Virus record (IMG/VR): IMGVR_UViG_3300032242_002944
Location: 1-59,348 of that record
Strand: one strand, 5' to 3'
DNA from: a virus
DNA length: 59,348 bases
The notes beneath the pieces were generated by a model. The model saw nothing but the letters and a program-made list of their open reading frames with translations. It did no database searches and was not told the DNA's origin. The number at the start of each line of letters is the position of its first letter. Position 1 is the stretch's first letter. Made by a program: the position numbers and the translations under genes. Positions 47,264-55,068 of this stretch are shown here, piece after piece.

Positions 47264-47611
47264 ATGGCCAACCATGTTATCTATCTGAGCCCTGAGAACG
47301 AAGAGTTCGTCGGGGAGATTTGCCGGCAGGAGTCCTGCAAGGTTTCGAAAGCCGTGTCTATCATCCTGACCGAATGCCGCGCCGCGCGGTCTAGCGCCCC
47401 TGGGGGCGGCGTCGTGTCGTTCGTGGACGCGGTCATCGCCGAGCTTTGGGCCATGGGGTATGTCCGGTTCCCGACCCACGCCGAGGCGGCGGCAATGGGT
47501 TGGTCGCTGGATTATTACAAGCGAGCGGCCAAGGACCGAGCTTGGATTTCTGCTTCGTTGCACACCCGGAGCCTGCGGTCGGCCGGTGCCCGGGAGGCGG
47601 CGGGGACGTGA
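47264..47611 (+). CDS. Putative ribbon-helix-helix DNA-binding protein
   Basis: 115 residues. Residues 3-40 (HVIYLSPENEEFVGEICRQ, then CKVSKAVSIILTE) fit a ribbon-helix-helix: one strand and two helices with an S-K-A-V turn. The C-terminal half is helical with WSLDYYKRAAKDRAW. GGAGG lies 12 bases upstream. First gene right of the AT-rich repeat, so it may regulate that divergent region (inference). Confidence 0.55.
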   Translation: MANHVIYLSPENEEFVGEICRQESCKVSKAVSIILTECRAARSSAPGGGVVSFVDAVIAELWAMGYVRFPTHAEAAAMGWSLDYYKRAAKDRAWISASLHTRSLRSAGAREAAGT

Positions 47612-48603
47612 AGAGGCCCCGTCGCCGGGTAGACGCCATCCGCTGGAAGGCCCGCGCCGAGCAGACCTTGGGGCTGAGGGCGGTGCTGGAGATGTTCGCC
47701 CAGCGGCTGATCGAGAACGGGGCCTACAAGCCGGGCTTCGAGCTGCGGCCGGGCAAGCCGCACCCCTGGATGACCGTGGACGAGGCGGCGCTCCTGAAGT
47801 CCAACTACCGCTGGCTGTGCGAGCGGCTGTGGGGCGGCGCGCCGGCCGGGATGACGTGGGAGCGGGAGCCGTGGATAGAACTGAAGGTGAAGTGGTACGA
47901 CGGGGAACTGAAAAAAATCGTACACAAGCTCATGGCGGCTTCACTCCGGGACCGCGCGCTCCTGGGTTTTACCAAGGGGTCGAAAGACTTTTTGCAATTC
48001 TGCATCAAGATTACAGCCATGGCGTACGGCTTCTCCGGCGGGTCCGACGTGGGGTCCGCCGAGAACGGCGGCGGCCTGGCTGTCCGTGACCAGGCGGCCT
48101 GGGACCTGGTACGCCGTATCCGCCAGGCGCCGAGTATGTCACAAATCGAAGGAGCAATGGAGACCATGAAGAACATGGATTTGTATAAAATCAAGATGCC
48201 CGAGGGCTCGGTAGCGGCGGGAGAAGACATTCACGTGGACGCCACGTTCCACCTACCGGCCTGGCTCGCGCGGCGGCTGCGGGACCTCCGGCTGCGATTC
48301 GACACCACGCGGTCCTGGGTCGCCGAGCAGGCGCTGGCCTACGCGTTTGAGCAGGAAGCATTTATTGCAAGACTGGAAGGCTTGGCGGCTGCGGGTCAGG
48401 TGCCGGGTCCGCGGGGCATCCCGCTGGCCGCCCGGGACCCGGAGGCGGGCCGGGCACGGCAGAAAAAAGAAAAAGCGACGTACAGCAAGTTCCTGCAACA
48501 GAAAGAGGCTGAGCGGGCGGCCAAGCGGGCCGCGAAGCGGGCGGCCAAGCAGGCGGACGCCGAGGCTTACGCGGCGGGACGGCCGAAGCCGGGTGGGTCG
48601 TGA
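47608..48603 (+). CDS. Hypothetical 331-residue protein with RHH-like and Lys/Ala-rich tail
   Basis: GTG start overlapping the previous stop (GTGA). N-terminal basic stretch, an alpha-helical middle (about 20-200), then IHVDATFHLPAWLARRLRDLR and FDTTRSWVAEQALAYAF resembling a ribbon-helix-helix around 215-260, and a Lys/Ala/Glu-rich coiled C terminus. No family recognised. The codon bias is typical of the phage, so it is a real gene. Confidence 0.6.
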   Translation: MKRPRRRVDAIRWKARAEQTLGLRAVLEMFAQRLIENGAYKPGFELRPGKPHPWMTVDEAALLKSNYRWLCERLWGGAPAGMTWEREPWIELKVKWYDGELKKIVHKLMAASLRDRALLGFTKGSKDFLQFCIKITAMAYGFSGGSDVGSAENGGGLAVRDQAAWDLVRRIRQAPSMSQIEGAMETMKNMDLYKIKMPEGSVAAGEDIHVDATFHLPAWLARRLRDLRLRFDTTRSWVAEQALAYAFEQEAFIARLEGLAAAGQVPGPRGIPLAARDPEAGRARQKKEKATYSKFLQQKEAERAAKRAAKRAAKQADAEAYAAGRPKPGGS

Positions 48604-48914
48604 CGCTCGACGACACGGTGACCAAGGCGGACATAATCCGCACGATCCGTCTGCTTGAGACGGAAGGCTGGGGCGGGGGTCGCGGCGGGCTGGACCAAAG
48701 GGTCGACCGCCTGGGGGTGCCCTATGCCCACATCGCGGAGGAGGCCCTCCGGGAAGCGGCGGGTGGGGGCCTGTGGCGGGTGGCGGTCGGAGACGAGGGG
48801 CGGGTGGTCGCCGCAGCTCTCCGAGCCCTCTCACGGGAGAGCCAAAAACAAGGGGTCCGTCAGGAGGCTCGCGGCCGTAAACGCGTTTCTGGGACCGGGG
48901 TGGGGGGTAGGTAG
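48600..48914 (+). CDS. Hypothetical 104-residue protein
   Basis: GTG start overlapping the preceding stop. N-terminal MTLDDTVTKADIIRTIRLLETEGW (possible winged-helix-like segment), Gly-rich loop, Ala-rich helices, basic tail. Function unknown. Confidence 0.5.
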   Translation: MTLDDTVTKADIIRTIRLLETEGWGGGRGGLDQRVDRLGVPYAHIAEEALREAAGGGLWRVAVGDEGRVVAAALRALSRESQKQGVRQEARGRKRVSGTGVGGR

Positions 48915-49265
48915 CCTGACGGGGTGTCGACGCGTTTAAAACGATTCTGGGACCAAGCGACCTGCGGAATTTGGCTGTAAGATAATTGACAAGCATGTCA
49001 GTTCGATTTCGGCCGAGATTTGTGGGGGTTATATGGGCGGATACGGGGTGGGGAGGGGGGGAACCCCCCCAACCCCGGGGGCCGCAGCCCCCACCGGGGG
49101 CGGGAGCCCCCATCCGACATGTAGGTGGAGTGCGCCTACCTACCTACGTGTAGGTGGCATGACTCTTGCCTATCAGGGGGTGGCACGAACCTTGCCTACG
49201 GGGCGCGACCGGGGGCGGGGTATGACTTCCGGATTGTCAATCCGGGGCCGAGGCGAGCCGTAGGC
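48915..49265. other. G/C-tract-rich intergenic region with repeats
   Basis: About 350 bases without a convincing gene. Contains runs such as GGGGTGGGGAGGGGGGG (a G-quadruplex-capable motif, 49044-49061 region), several self-complementary GGGGG/CCCCC hairpins, and two copies of the 18-bp palindromic repeat near its right end. Confidence 0.6.
49111..49157. repeat. Palindromic 18-bp repeats, left cluster (two copies)
   Basis: CATCCGACATGTAGGTGG and CTACCTACGTGTAGGTGG, centres 29 bp apart. Both approximate the near-palindrome CCACCKACATGTMGGTGG found again at 50.95-51.13 kb. Confidence 0.65.
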
Positions 49266-49421
49266 TCACACTGAGCGGGGCCAGACCAGCCATAGACCCA
49301 CGACGATGCCTCCGAAAGGGCCTCCGATGGCGAAGCCTACCGACACACCGGCGACGAAGATCGACGCCATGATGGAGAAGGCGATGACTCGGCCGAAGGC
49401 GAAGGCGATTTCGTCATTCAT
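49266..49421 (-). CDS. 51-residue two-segment membrane protein
   Basis: MNDEIAFAFGRVIAFSIMASIFVAGVSVGF then GGPFGGIVVGLWLVWP: two hydrophobic segments around a Gly/Pro turn. Only weak start signals (no clear ribosome binding site). The lone minus-strand gene between plus-strand clusters, diverging from the next operon across a perfect palindrome. Confidence 0.55.
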   Translation of the reverse strand: MNDEIAFAFGRVIAFSIMASIFVAGVSVGFAIGGPFGGIVVGLWLVWPRSV

Positions 49422-49502
49422 TAGCTACTTTTGAGGCAAAAAAGGGCAATTGTCAAAGCAAAAGCGCGCCTTCCTTATAAAAAGGGTGCGAAAATGTAGT
49501 CC

Positions 49503-49518
49503 CTTACCGATCGGTAAG
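49503..49518. promoter_or_regulatory. Perfect 16-bp palindrome, candidate operator
   Basis: CTTACCGATCGGTAAG, lying between a minus-strand membrane gene and the plus-strand operon that starts at 49585. The symmetry and size are those of TetR-family or similar dimer operators; no cognate regulator identified. Confidence 0.5.
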
Positions 49519-49584
49519 CTGGCCCACCCTTTGCTACACCGCGTTTTTTCTTGACCTCTGCTCAAATCGTGTCACTGTTTGAAT

Positions 49585-49767
49585 ATGCACTCTGCTCAAA
49601 AACTGTCCGCCTCCGACGCCGCCGCCGCAGCTCGTCTCGCCCTCATGGTCTCCGATACCATGCACGCCGCACGCGCCTACGGCGCGGCGGCGGCGTGGAG
49701 CCGCACGGCCTTCCACCTCGCCGCCATCGCGGCTCGCTCCGCTCGCCGTGCCTCCCCCGCCCGCTAA
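49585..49767 (+). CDS. 60-residue Ala-rich helical protein
   Basis: MHSAQKLSASDAAAAARLALMVSDTMHAARAYGAAAAW...; nearly all helix-forming, basic C terminus. A TTGACC lies 34 bases upstream and a weak -10 (ACTGTT) five bases before the ATG. No family recognised. Confidence 0.5.
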   Translation: MHSAQKLSASDAAAAARLALMVSDTMHAARAYGAAAAWSRTAFHLAAIAARSARRASPAR

Positions 49768-49786
49768 CCCGAAAGGCTCCCCCACC

Positions 49787-50074
49787 ATGTATACCATCGA
49801 AGTCCGCGCCTACGCCCCCTCCGTCTCCTGCCGCCACGCTGTCCTCGACGCGGCGCTGGCCCTCGTCGTCGCCCGTGAATCACCGCTTGCGTGGGCCATC
49901 GACGGCGGCGCGTCCGTCTCCCCCGGCGACCCTGCATGGCTTTGCGGCAACGTTGGGTACCCCAAGACCGACGTCGACGTTGAGGGCGCCGTCCTCATTG
50001 CCTCGCACGCATGGCGCAAGGGGTACGCGGCCGAAGACGCCGCGCCCACCGAACGCATGATCCCGCTGGTCTGA
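49787..50074 (+). CDS. Hypothetical 95-residue protein
   Basis: MYTIEVRAYAPSVSCRHAVLDAALAL start (strand then helix), LAWAIDGGASVSPGDPAW, and ASHAWRKGYAAEDA at the end. A strong preference for C at third codon positions. GAAAGG lies about ten bases upstream. Followed by a hairpin. Confidence 0.55.
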   Translation: MYTIEVRAYAPSVSCRHAVLDAALALVVARESPLAWAIDGGASVSPGDPAWLCGNVGYPKTDVDVEGAVLIASHAWRKGYAAEDAAPTERMIPLV

Positions 50075-50100
50075 CCTCCGCCACGGCCCACCCCGCTCCC

Positions 50101-50132
50101 ACGGCCCCGCTCGCCCACGCGACCGGGGCCGT
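50101..50132 (+). terminator. GC-rich hairpin after the 95-residue gene
   Basis: ACGGCCCCG...CGGGGCCGT, 9-bp stem, 14-base loop, followed by a weakly T-rich TTGTCGTTT. Possible attenuator within the plus-strand operon. Confidence 0.45.
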
Positions 50133-50223
50133 TGTCGTTTGCGCACACACCAAAATGCGCCCACGAGGTTGCCACAATCCCGCCCGCATGGCATTGAATA
50201 CTATCCAACCGGAGGTCCCAACC

Positions 50224-50598
50224 ATGCCCATCCACCCCGCCCGCCTCTTCACACTTCGAGTCCGCCTGACGGACAACAGTCTCGTGACAATCAACGCGGA
50301 AGAGGAAATGGCTCCGCAGTTCGGCCCGCAACCCCGTATCCTTGTCGAGGTCATCCACAAGGGCCAGCCGGTCTTCCCCCTGGGCGCGCTTTGGTGTTCC
50401 CTCGCGCCGGCATCCCGCGCCACCATCGACGGCCTCGAAGCCCGTTCCTTGGTCCTCAGCCTCGTCGCCATGCGCCCCGGCGACACCGATAGCGAGTATT
50501 TCAGTATGTACACCGCCGCCCAGCGTGAGTGGGCGGAGGCTCACGGCGAGTACCTCACCATGGTTGCCGAAGAGCGCTACGGCGCCGACGCGATCTGA
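50224..50598 (+). CDS. Hypothetical 124-residue protein
   Basis: MPIHPARLFTLRVRLTDNSLVTINAEEEM start, beta-rich, ending with an aromatic, acidic helix (EWAEAHGEYLTMVAEERYG). Start fixed by GGAGG eight bases upstream within a 16-base block repeated before the next gene. No family recognised. Confidence 0.6.
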   Translation: MPIHPARLFTLRVRLTDNSLVTINAEEEMAPQFGPQPRILVEVIHKGQPVFPLGALWCSLAPASRATIDGLEARSLVLSLVAMRPGDTDSEYFSMYTAAQREWAEAHGEYLTMVAEERYGADAI

Positions 50599-50667
50599 CC
50601 CAACCCCGACCCCGCCCCGCCCCGGCGCCTCACGGCCCCGGGGCTTTCGGCGTTGGAGGTCCCAACC

Positions 50668-50892
50668 ATGCACACCGCCTATCAGACATGCGCCGATTGT
50701 TCCGTAGTCCTTTCCAACGATGACGCGTCTCACCTGCCCGACGCCGCAGCCGCCCGCACCTTGGCGGGCGTCCAGCGCCTCGGTGCCGTGAGCTACCTCG
50801 GTCCCCTCGTCTCGCCGCAAACGGCGCCTTGTGCCTGCTGCGGCGCCCGGCGGGCCCTCGCGGACGCGTGGGCGAAGTTCCCTGCCCGCTAG
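50668..50892 (+). CDS. 74-residue zinc-ribbon-like protein
   Basis: CADC near residue 8 and CACCG near residue 57 form a possible split zinc site around an Ala-rich helix. Preceded by the same 16-base ribosome-binding block (GGAGGTCCCAACCATG) as the previous gene, followed by a hairpin. Function unknown. Confidence 0.55.
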   Translation: MHTAYQTCADCSVVLSNDDASHLPDAAAARTLAGVQRLGAVSYLGPLVSPQTAPCACCGARRALADAWAKFPAR

Positions 50893-50912
50893 CCAACCCT
50901 AGGCCCGCGATC

Positions 50913-50939
50913 GCGACCCCGTCCCCCTGACGGGGTCGC
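50913..50939 (+). terminator. Hairpin at the end of the plus-strand operon
   Basis: GCGACCCCGT / ACGGGGTCGC, perfect 10-bp stem, 7-base loop, 20 bases after the zinc-ribbon gene. No T-tract. Confidence 0.5.
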
Positions 50940-50945
50940 ACCGGC

Positions 50946-51138
50946 CCACCGATGTAGGTGCGCATATGCACGCCAGCCCGCCGCACGGAGCCCCGCCCCG
51001 CCCACACGTCGGTGGCGCGCCTATGCGCACACCACCGCACCCCACCTACATGTCGGCGCTCATGCGCGCCTACATTTCCCGCGCCCCGCCGCACCTACAT
51101 GTCGGTGGGGCGCTTCTGCGCGCCCCACCTACACGCCC
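50946..51138. repeat. Palindromic 18-bp repeats, right cluster
   Basis: Best copies: 51091-51108 (17 of 18 to CCACCTACATGTCGGTGG), 51042-51059 and 50998-51015; partial copies at 50946-50960, 51066-51082 and 51125-51138. Main copies are about 44-53 bp apart, like iterons or clustered operators on one DNA face. Confidence 0.65.
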
Positions 51139-51192
51139 AACAGCCTCGCGTGCTCCTATAGGGGAAGTTGCCAGATTTTTCGGACCCCTCAC

Positions 51193-51744
51193 CTAATATG
51201 CCGCGCACGCTTCCGCAAGTTCGTTTACCTCGAAAGCCGGCGGCTCGACACGGCACGGCATAAGGGCGACCTTGAAACAAGGGACGGCGTCGCATTCAAT
51301 GATTGTGGGGCCCTTGCCGTCCGCCCCTAAGGTCCCCCCCATACGAAAGCGGAGGGCTAGGTCACCCCGGACCCTCGCCTTCCCCGTCTCGGCTTTCCAC
51401 GCCGCCTTGAACGCGCGCACGATACAACCCAGGTAGTCGAGTCCATAACCTACGTACTCAACCGAGGCGCGTGGAGTGAACTGGTCGATACCGCCCCACA
51501 CTTGCCCGCGTAGCTCGTCTTCCGCCCCGTGCATATCCCACACAAGGGTTTTCGCGCCCTTGCATACGAACCCGCGCCCGCCAGGGGCGTTAGGCCATGG
51601 CGCGTCACCGGGGTCCACGCCCGTTATCTGGGCGAGCAAATGCCTGTTAGTGGCCATCAGCACCCCGCGACGAATGGCCATGATCTGCGAATACCCGTTA
51701 CCGGTGAAGGGGGATAGCACCCTTACGGCGTCGTCCCCTTTCAT
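51193..51744 (-). CDS. Hypothetical 183-residue protein, last gene of the MoxR/VWA operon
   Basis: Starts MKGDDAVRVLSPFTGNGYSQ; mixed alpha/beta with GVDPGDAPWPNAPGGRGFVCKGAKTLVW and a late PTIIECDAVPCFKVAL. No motif recognised. ATG overlaps the stop of a 19-codon ORF (ATGA). Possibly a substrate or partner of the AAA+/VWA pair. Confidence 0.55.
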   Translation of the reverse strand: MKGDDAVRVLSPFTGNGYSQIMAIRRGVLMATNRHLLAQITGVDPGDAPWPNAPGGRGFVCKGAKTLVWDMHGAEDELRGQVWGGIDQFTPRASVEYVGYGLDYLGCIVRAFKAAWKAETGKARVRGDLALRFRMGGTLGADGKGPTIIECDAVPCFKVALMPCRVEPPAFEVNELAEACAAY

Positions 51745-51800
51745 CGGAACACCTTACCCACGTGATACACGATCCAAATCGCTACGATCCACGCTACCAT
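51741..51800 (-). CDS. 19-codon hydrophobic leader ORF
   Basis: MVAWIVAIWIVYHVGKVFR with AAGGTAG before the ATG and a TGA overlapping the next ATG. May be a tiny membrane peptide or just a translational coupling leader. Confidence 0.35.
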   Translation of the reverse strand: MVAWIVAIWIVYHVGKVFR

Positions 51801-51820
51801 TTTGCCTACCTTCCGCTACC

Positions 51821-52504
51821 TCAAAAATGCGCACAAGCGTCGGCGAAGCCTGACAGCTCCGCCGCGGCGTCGACGGCCTCCCGAATTGACGGCAAAGCAC
51901 GCGCGTCCGCCTCGATGCGTGCGAGGTCCTTTTGCAACCGCCGGATCTCCCCCGTCCCCGCGCCCGACTTGAGCGCTTCCGCTAGATCCGTTCTCATACG
52001 CGCAATGACGGACCGCACTACGTCTGGTCCACTCTCGGCCGTCGCGACATAGATCCGCGCCCACCCCGCAACGTCCGCCCGCAGCCGGCGGAGGTCACCC
52101 GTGCGCTCTTCGGGGACAAGCCATACGCCGGCTCGAACGCCGTACCCTAGCCGGTCTAGTGCATCGTAGACCGTCTCGCGCGCCTCGGGGATAGCGGGCG
52201 CGCACGCTTTCTCATACTCGCGGTCTAGCCCCCCGTCCCACGAAGGGCCCGCGCTGAACACCACGCGCCAAGAGTTACGAACCGAGGTCACGACAAGTTT
52301 TTCCGTCCAAGTGCCGCCGTCGACGGCCCCGAGACTGCCGCCGTCACGCTGTAGGATCCGATGCTGCTTTGCCGCGTAGACCAGTTTCAAATCCGCCCGA
52401 TCCGTCACCATGGCCGCAAGGGCCCGCCGGAGCGCAATTGACGCCGCGGGCGGCTTACAACCCGCGGGGACCCCGACAACGTCTACCCATACGATTTCAC
52501 TCAT
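51821..52504 (-). CDS. Hypothetical 227-residue coiled-coil protein
   Basis: From MSEIVWVDVVGV. N-terminal alpha/beta part (residues 1-130) and a C-terminal charged coiled coil (ARMRTDLAEALKSGAG, IRRLQKDLARIEADARALP). Coupled by ATGA to the VWA gene. No family recognised; co-occurrence with MoxR/VWA suggests an adaptor. Confidence 0.55.
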   Translation of the reverse strand: MSEIVWVDVVGVPAGCKPPAASIALRRALAAMVTDRADLKLVYAAKQHRILQRDGGSLGAVDGGTWTEKLVVTSVRNSWRVVFSAGPSWDGGLDREYEKACAPAIPEARETVYDALDRLGYGVRAGVWLVPEERTGDLRRLRADVAGWARIYVATAESGPDVVRSVIARMRTDLAEALKSGAGTGEIRRLQKDLARIEADARALPSIREAVDAAAELSGFADACAHF

Positions 52505-53598
52505 GTTCGTCCCTTCTTTCCGTCTTCGATTTGGATCACTTCGCCGTGCGAGGCGGGCTTTTTCCCGCCGGGCGTGACACACCAGATCAATTGCATCACC
52601 CTCGGCTGGTGGACACGCCCCTCCCCGTACCCGTCCGTAATGTAGACCAAGGACCGATAGCCCTGACCCTCAGCCCATCGGATAAGCGGGGAGAATTCCG
52701 TCCCGCCGCCGCCCATGGGCTCCCACGTCCGGCCCATGGAACGGGCTTTGCCAGTGGACGCCACTTGCGTATCGCCAGCAATTACCGTTATGTCACAATT
52801 CAGAGATTGCACAATCTCTTTCACCCGAGCGGCGGCGAATTTCAGCTCCCGTTCACCCATTGAACCGGACGTGTCAATGGCTATGCACACGTTGGGCCGA
52901 TGGCCAGTGATGCGTCCAAGGATGATCCCGTCCGAGACGCACGCCCCCAGCCGAGCTAGGCGCCCATAGTCGCGCGTCTCGGCGCCTTCTTTCGAAAGCT
53001 CCGTAATGAGCGACCGACGGAGGATTTGGTACCACCGGATCCGCCGCGCGGGCGGGGTCCCCGGCAACTGCCGGACGACCCAACCCGGAACATCACCTTT
53101 TGCCAACCCCGCGGATCGTGCGTCGTCGAACATTGCAGCGCCGTCTTTCGCGGCGCCTTCCGGGCAAGAATGCGCCGCCGCGTAGGCGGGATCGCCAGCA
53201 ACCCCGCCGTCTTCGCCTTCCCCGTCCTCCCCCTCCCCGCCGGGGTCCTGGTAGTATTCCTCCGCCGTGAGACCCTGGGCGCCCGCCCGCGAGACGGTAC
53301 ACCAGCGCAGATCCTTCATGGGCAATTCAAGCGATAGCTTCGCCGCGGCCCACCAAGTGTCTTGATCTTTCGAGACGCCGCGTGTGTAGTGGGCGAGCAT
53401 GTAGTGCAAGGCCTCGCGCGCAACGTCAGCCGGCCCGGCTGACGTGGGGAGCATCACCTTCCCGTCGCCGTGGGACGACGGGAGACGGTGATCGTCGGAA
53501 ATGTCCCATTTGATTGCCGCAAGCGTCGGACCGAGCCAGGGCCAAGCCCGGTCAACGGCCGCGATAGCAGACCAAACTTTGGTGACGCGGGGATTCAT
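52501..53598 (-). CDS. VWA-domain protein (DUF2201-like, MoxR partner)
   Basis: 365 residues. C-terminal von Willebrand A domain with MIDAS residues DTSGSMGE (Asp242, Ser244, Ser246), GGGTEF and ITDGYG. An N-terminal HYMLAHYTRG segment recalls the degenerate metallopeptidase-like part of DUF2201 proteins; Gly/Glu-rich linker in between (about 117-135). Such proteins act with MoxR AAA+ ATPases as chaperone pairs. Overlaps the ATPase gene by four bases. Confidence 0.82.
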   Translation of the reverse strand: MNPRVTKVWSAIAAVDRAWPWLGPTLAAIKWDISDDHRLPSSHGDGKVMLPTSAGPADVAREALHYMLAHYTRGVSKDQDTWWAAAKLSLELPMKDLRWCTVSRAGAQGLTAEEYYQDPGGEGEDGEGEDGGVAGDPAYAAAHSCPEGAAKDGAAMFDDARSAGLAKGDVPGWVVRQLPGTPPARRIRWYQILRRSLITELSKEGAETRDYGRLARLGACVSDGIILGRITGHRPNVCIAIDTSGSMGERELKFAAARVKEIVQSLNCDITVIAGDTQVASTGKARSMGRTWEPMGGGGTEFSPLIRWAEGQGYRSLVYITDGYGEGRVHQPRVMQLIWCVTPGGKKPASHGEVIQIEDGKKGRT

Positions 53599-54698
53599 CC
53601 GGTCACCGTCATGATGCGACGGGCAAGAGAAATGCTCAGGTTGGCTTTGAACGTGGGGACCATTGCCGCGATTTTGGGCGCAACAGCCTCCTTATGGTGG
53701 GTCGCCCAGCCTAGCAGACATTCGAAGGCGATCTCGCAATTCTCCGCCGTAGCAGCCTTCATGACGGCGTCCGCCATATAGGCAACTTGATCCGTGCGCG
53801 CGCCCGACGCGTTCCACGTCACGCGACCCGTCAAGAGATCCGTGACGCTGGGGAGGTCACGGTACGCGGCGTGCGCCCAAAGAGCGGCCCCCGCTTGCGC
53901 TCCGACGGCGCCGTTGATCAACATACGCTCGCCCGCAGGTCCGAGGCCGTGAAGCCGCGCCGCGGCCATGCCGCAAGCGGCGAGAGACCAAGCCCGGGGG
54001 GAGGGCCACGGGCTATCGCCCTCCCCGTCCTTCGGGCGGACGCGAGCCCACTGAGGATGGGCGGAGAGGAAAGATTCGATCTCGGCTCCGACGCCCGCGT
54101 AGACTTCGGAGGCCCTTGTGGCGAGGATCCGCCGGAAAGCTTGCCAGTCGGACAAGCCGCCCTCAACAATGCGCGACTTGTTTTGCACCAATTGCGCCCG
54201 CACCATGGCGCCCGTCTCGGCTCCGTTCATGACGGTCCACGGGATATGGATGAAGCGATTCGCTTGCGGGGGATCGAGGGGCAACCCGTTAGGCGAGTCG
54301 TCCGCCGAATTCGAAAGCGCGATAACGGCGACGTCACGCCCCAGGGCATGGCCCCCCACGCGACGATCCAACGTCAGCCCCAGGAGGGCCGGCCGGAGGA
54401 CGACGGGCGCCGTCCTAAGCTCGTCTACGATCACCAGCCCGCCGACGGCGACCTCGTCCGTCCAACCCGGGCGGGGATAGTCGACGACGCCCCCCACAAC
54501 AGCAGGGACGGCCCCGAAATATGCCTCCCCCGTCTCGCCAGGTGAGAGGAGTACGTAGGGCATACCGTGAGCCTCCGCCACGGCGGCCGCGACGGACGAC
54601 TTACCCTCACCGGGCGCGCCGGTGAAGAGACAAGGCACGCCCCAGCCCCAAGGGGTAGGAGTGAAAATCACGGCACGAATGATATCTGACATGTTCAT
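53595..54698 (-). CDS. MoxR-family AAA+ ATPase
   Basis: 367 residues. Walker A GAPGEGKSS (27-35), Walker B LVIVDE (88-93), sensor 1 VAVIALSN, and PPQANRF with the arginine finger. The helical C-terminal domain (about 200-360) is Ala/Trp-rich. Hexameric chaperone ATPase that remodels targets held by the partner VWA protein. AGGAAA lies nine bases before the ATG. 85 bases separate it from the first gene of the operon. Confidence 0.85.
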   Translation of the reverse strand: MNMSDIIRAVIFTPTPWGWGVPCLFTGAPGEGKSSVAAAVAEAHGMPYVLLSPGETGEAYFGAVPAVVGGVVDYPRPGWTDEVAVGGLVIVDELRTAPVVLRPALLGLTLDRRVGGHALGRDVAVIALSNSADDSPNGLPLDPPQANRFIHIPWTVMNGAETGAMVRAQLVQNKSRIVEGGLSDWQAFRRILATRASEVYAGVGAEIESFLSAHPQWARVRPKDGEGDSPWPSPRAWSLAACGMAAARLHGLGPAGERMLINGAVGAQAGAALWAHAAYRDLPSVTDLLTGRVTWNASGARTDQVAYMADAVMKAATAENCEIAFECLLGWATHHKEAVAPKIAAMVPTFKANLSISLARRIMTVTG

Positions 54699-54783
54699 GG
54701 TCTTTTTTCCTTTCGCGTCACTACGTGTTTCCAGCGTTCCAAGGCACTTTCCCCTTGCGCAAGTCTAAATCGCGTCTCAATAC

Positions 54784-55068
54784 TCAGTTAGCTCCGCCGC
54801 TATTCCGCGGCGGGGTGACCGCAGGTAGATCCAGCGGCCCCGCAGGGCGCGCCGGACGAGGGCCCGTTCCCATGGTGACAATAATTTCGTCCCCGTCAAC
54901 CTCGACATTGACCGGGGTACCCTTCGCCTCCGCCGCCTCTTTCATGCGGCGAACCACGAAATGGGTAAACGCTTCTTTCGTCTCGCCGATCATCCCGTTC
55001 TGTACGGGCTTTCCGTTCGACTGGTCCACGAGAACGGGGACCATCACAATTTTGAAAAACTTTCCCAT
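54784..55068 (-). CDS. Hypothetical 94-residue protein, first gene of the MoxR/VWA operon
   Basis: MGKFFKIVMVPVLVDQSNGKPVQNGMIGETKEAF start with GGAGG six bases upstream; alternating strand/helix; Pro-rich tail. No family recognised. May be the regulated or adaptor component of the operon. Confidence 0.55.
   Translation of the reverse strand: MGKFFKIVMVPVLVDQSNGKPVQNGMIGETKEAFTHFVVRRMKEAAEAKGTPVNVEVDGDEIIVTMGTGPRPARPAGPLDLPAVTPPRNSGGAN

Larger units (their letters stand above)
50893..51192. other. Repeat-bearing intergenic region between convergent operons
   Basis: 300 bases between convergent gene sets, holding a 10-bp-stem hairpin, the right cluster of 18-bp palindromic repeats and a short direct repeat (CCAGATTTTT) that recurs beyond the MoxR/VWA operon. 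No ORF here has a plausible start and composition. Confidence 0.6.

Noticed and set aside
47446-47607. N-terminal extension of the 331-residue protein
   Set aside because: The extension is Gly/Pro/Arg-rich, overlaps the RHH-like gene, and the GTGA junction gives a better start.
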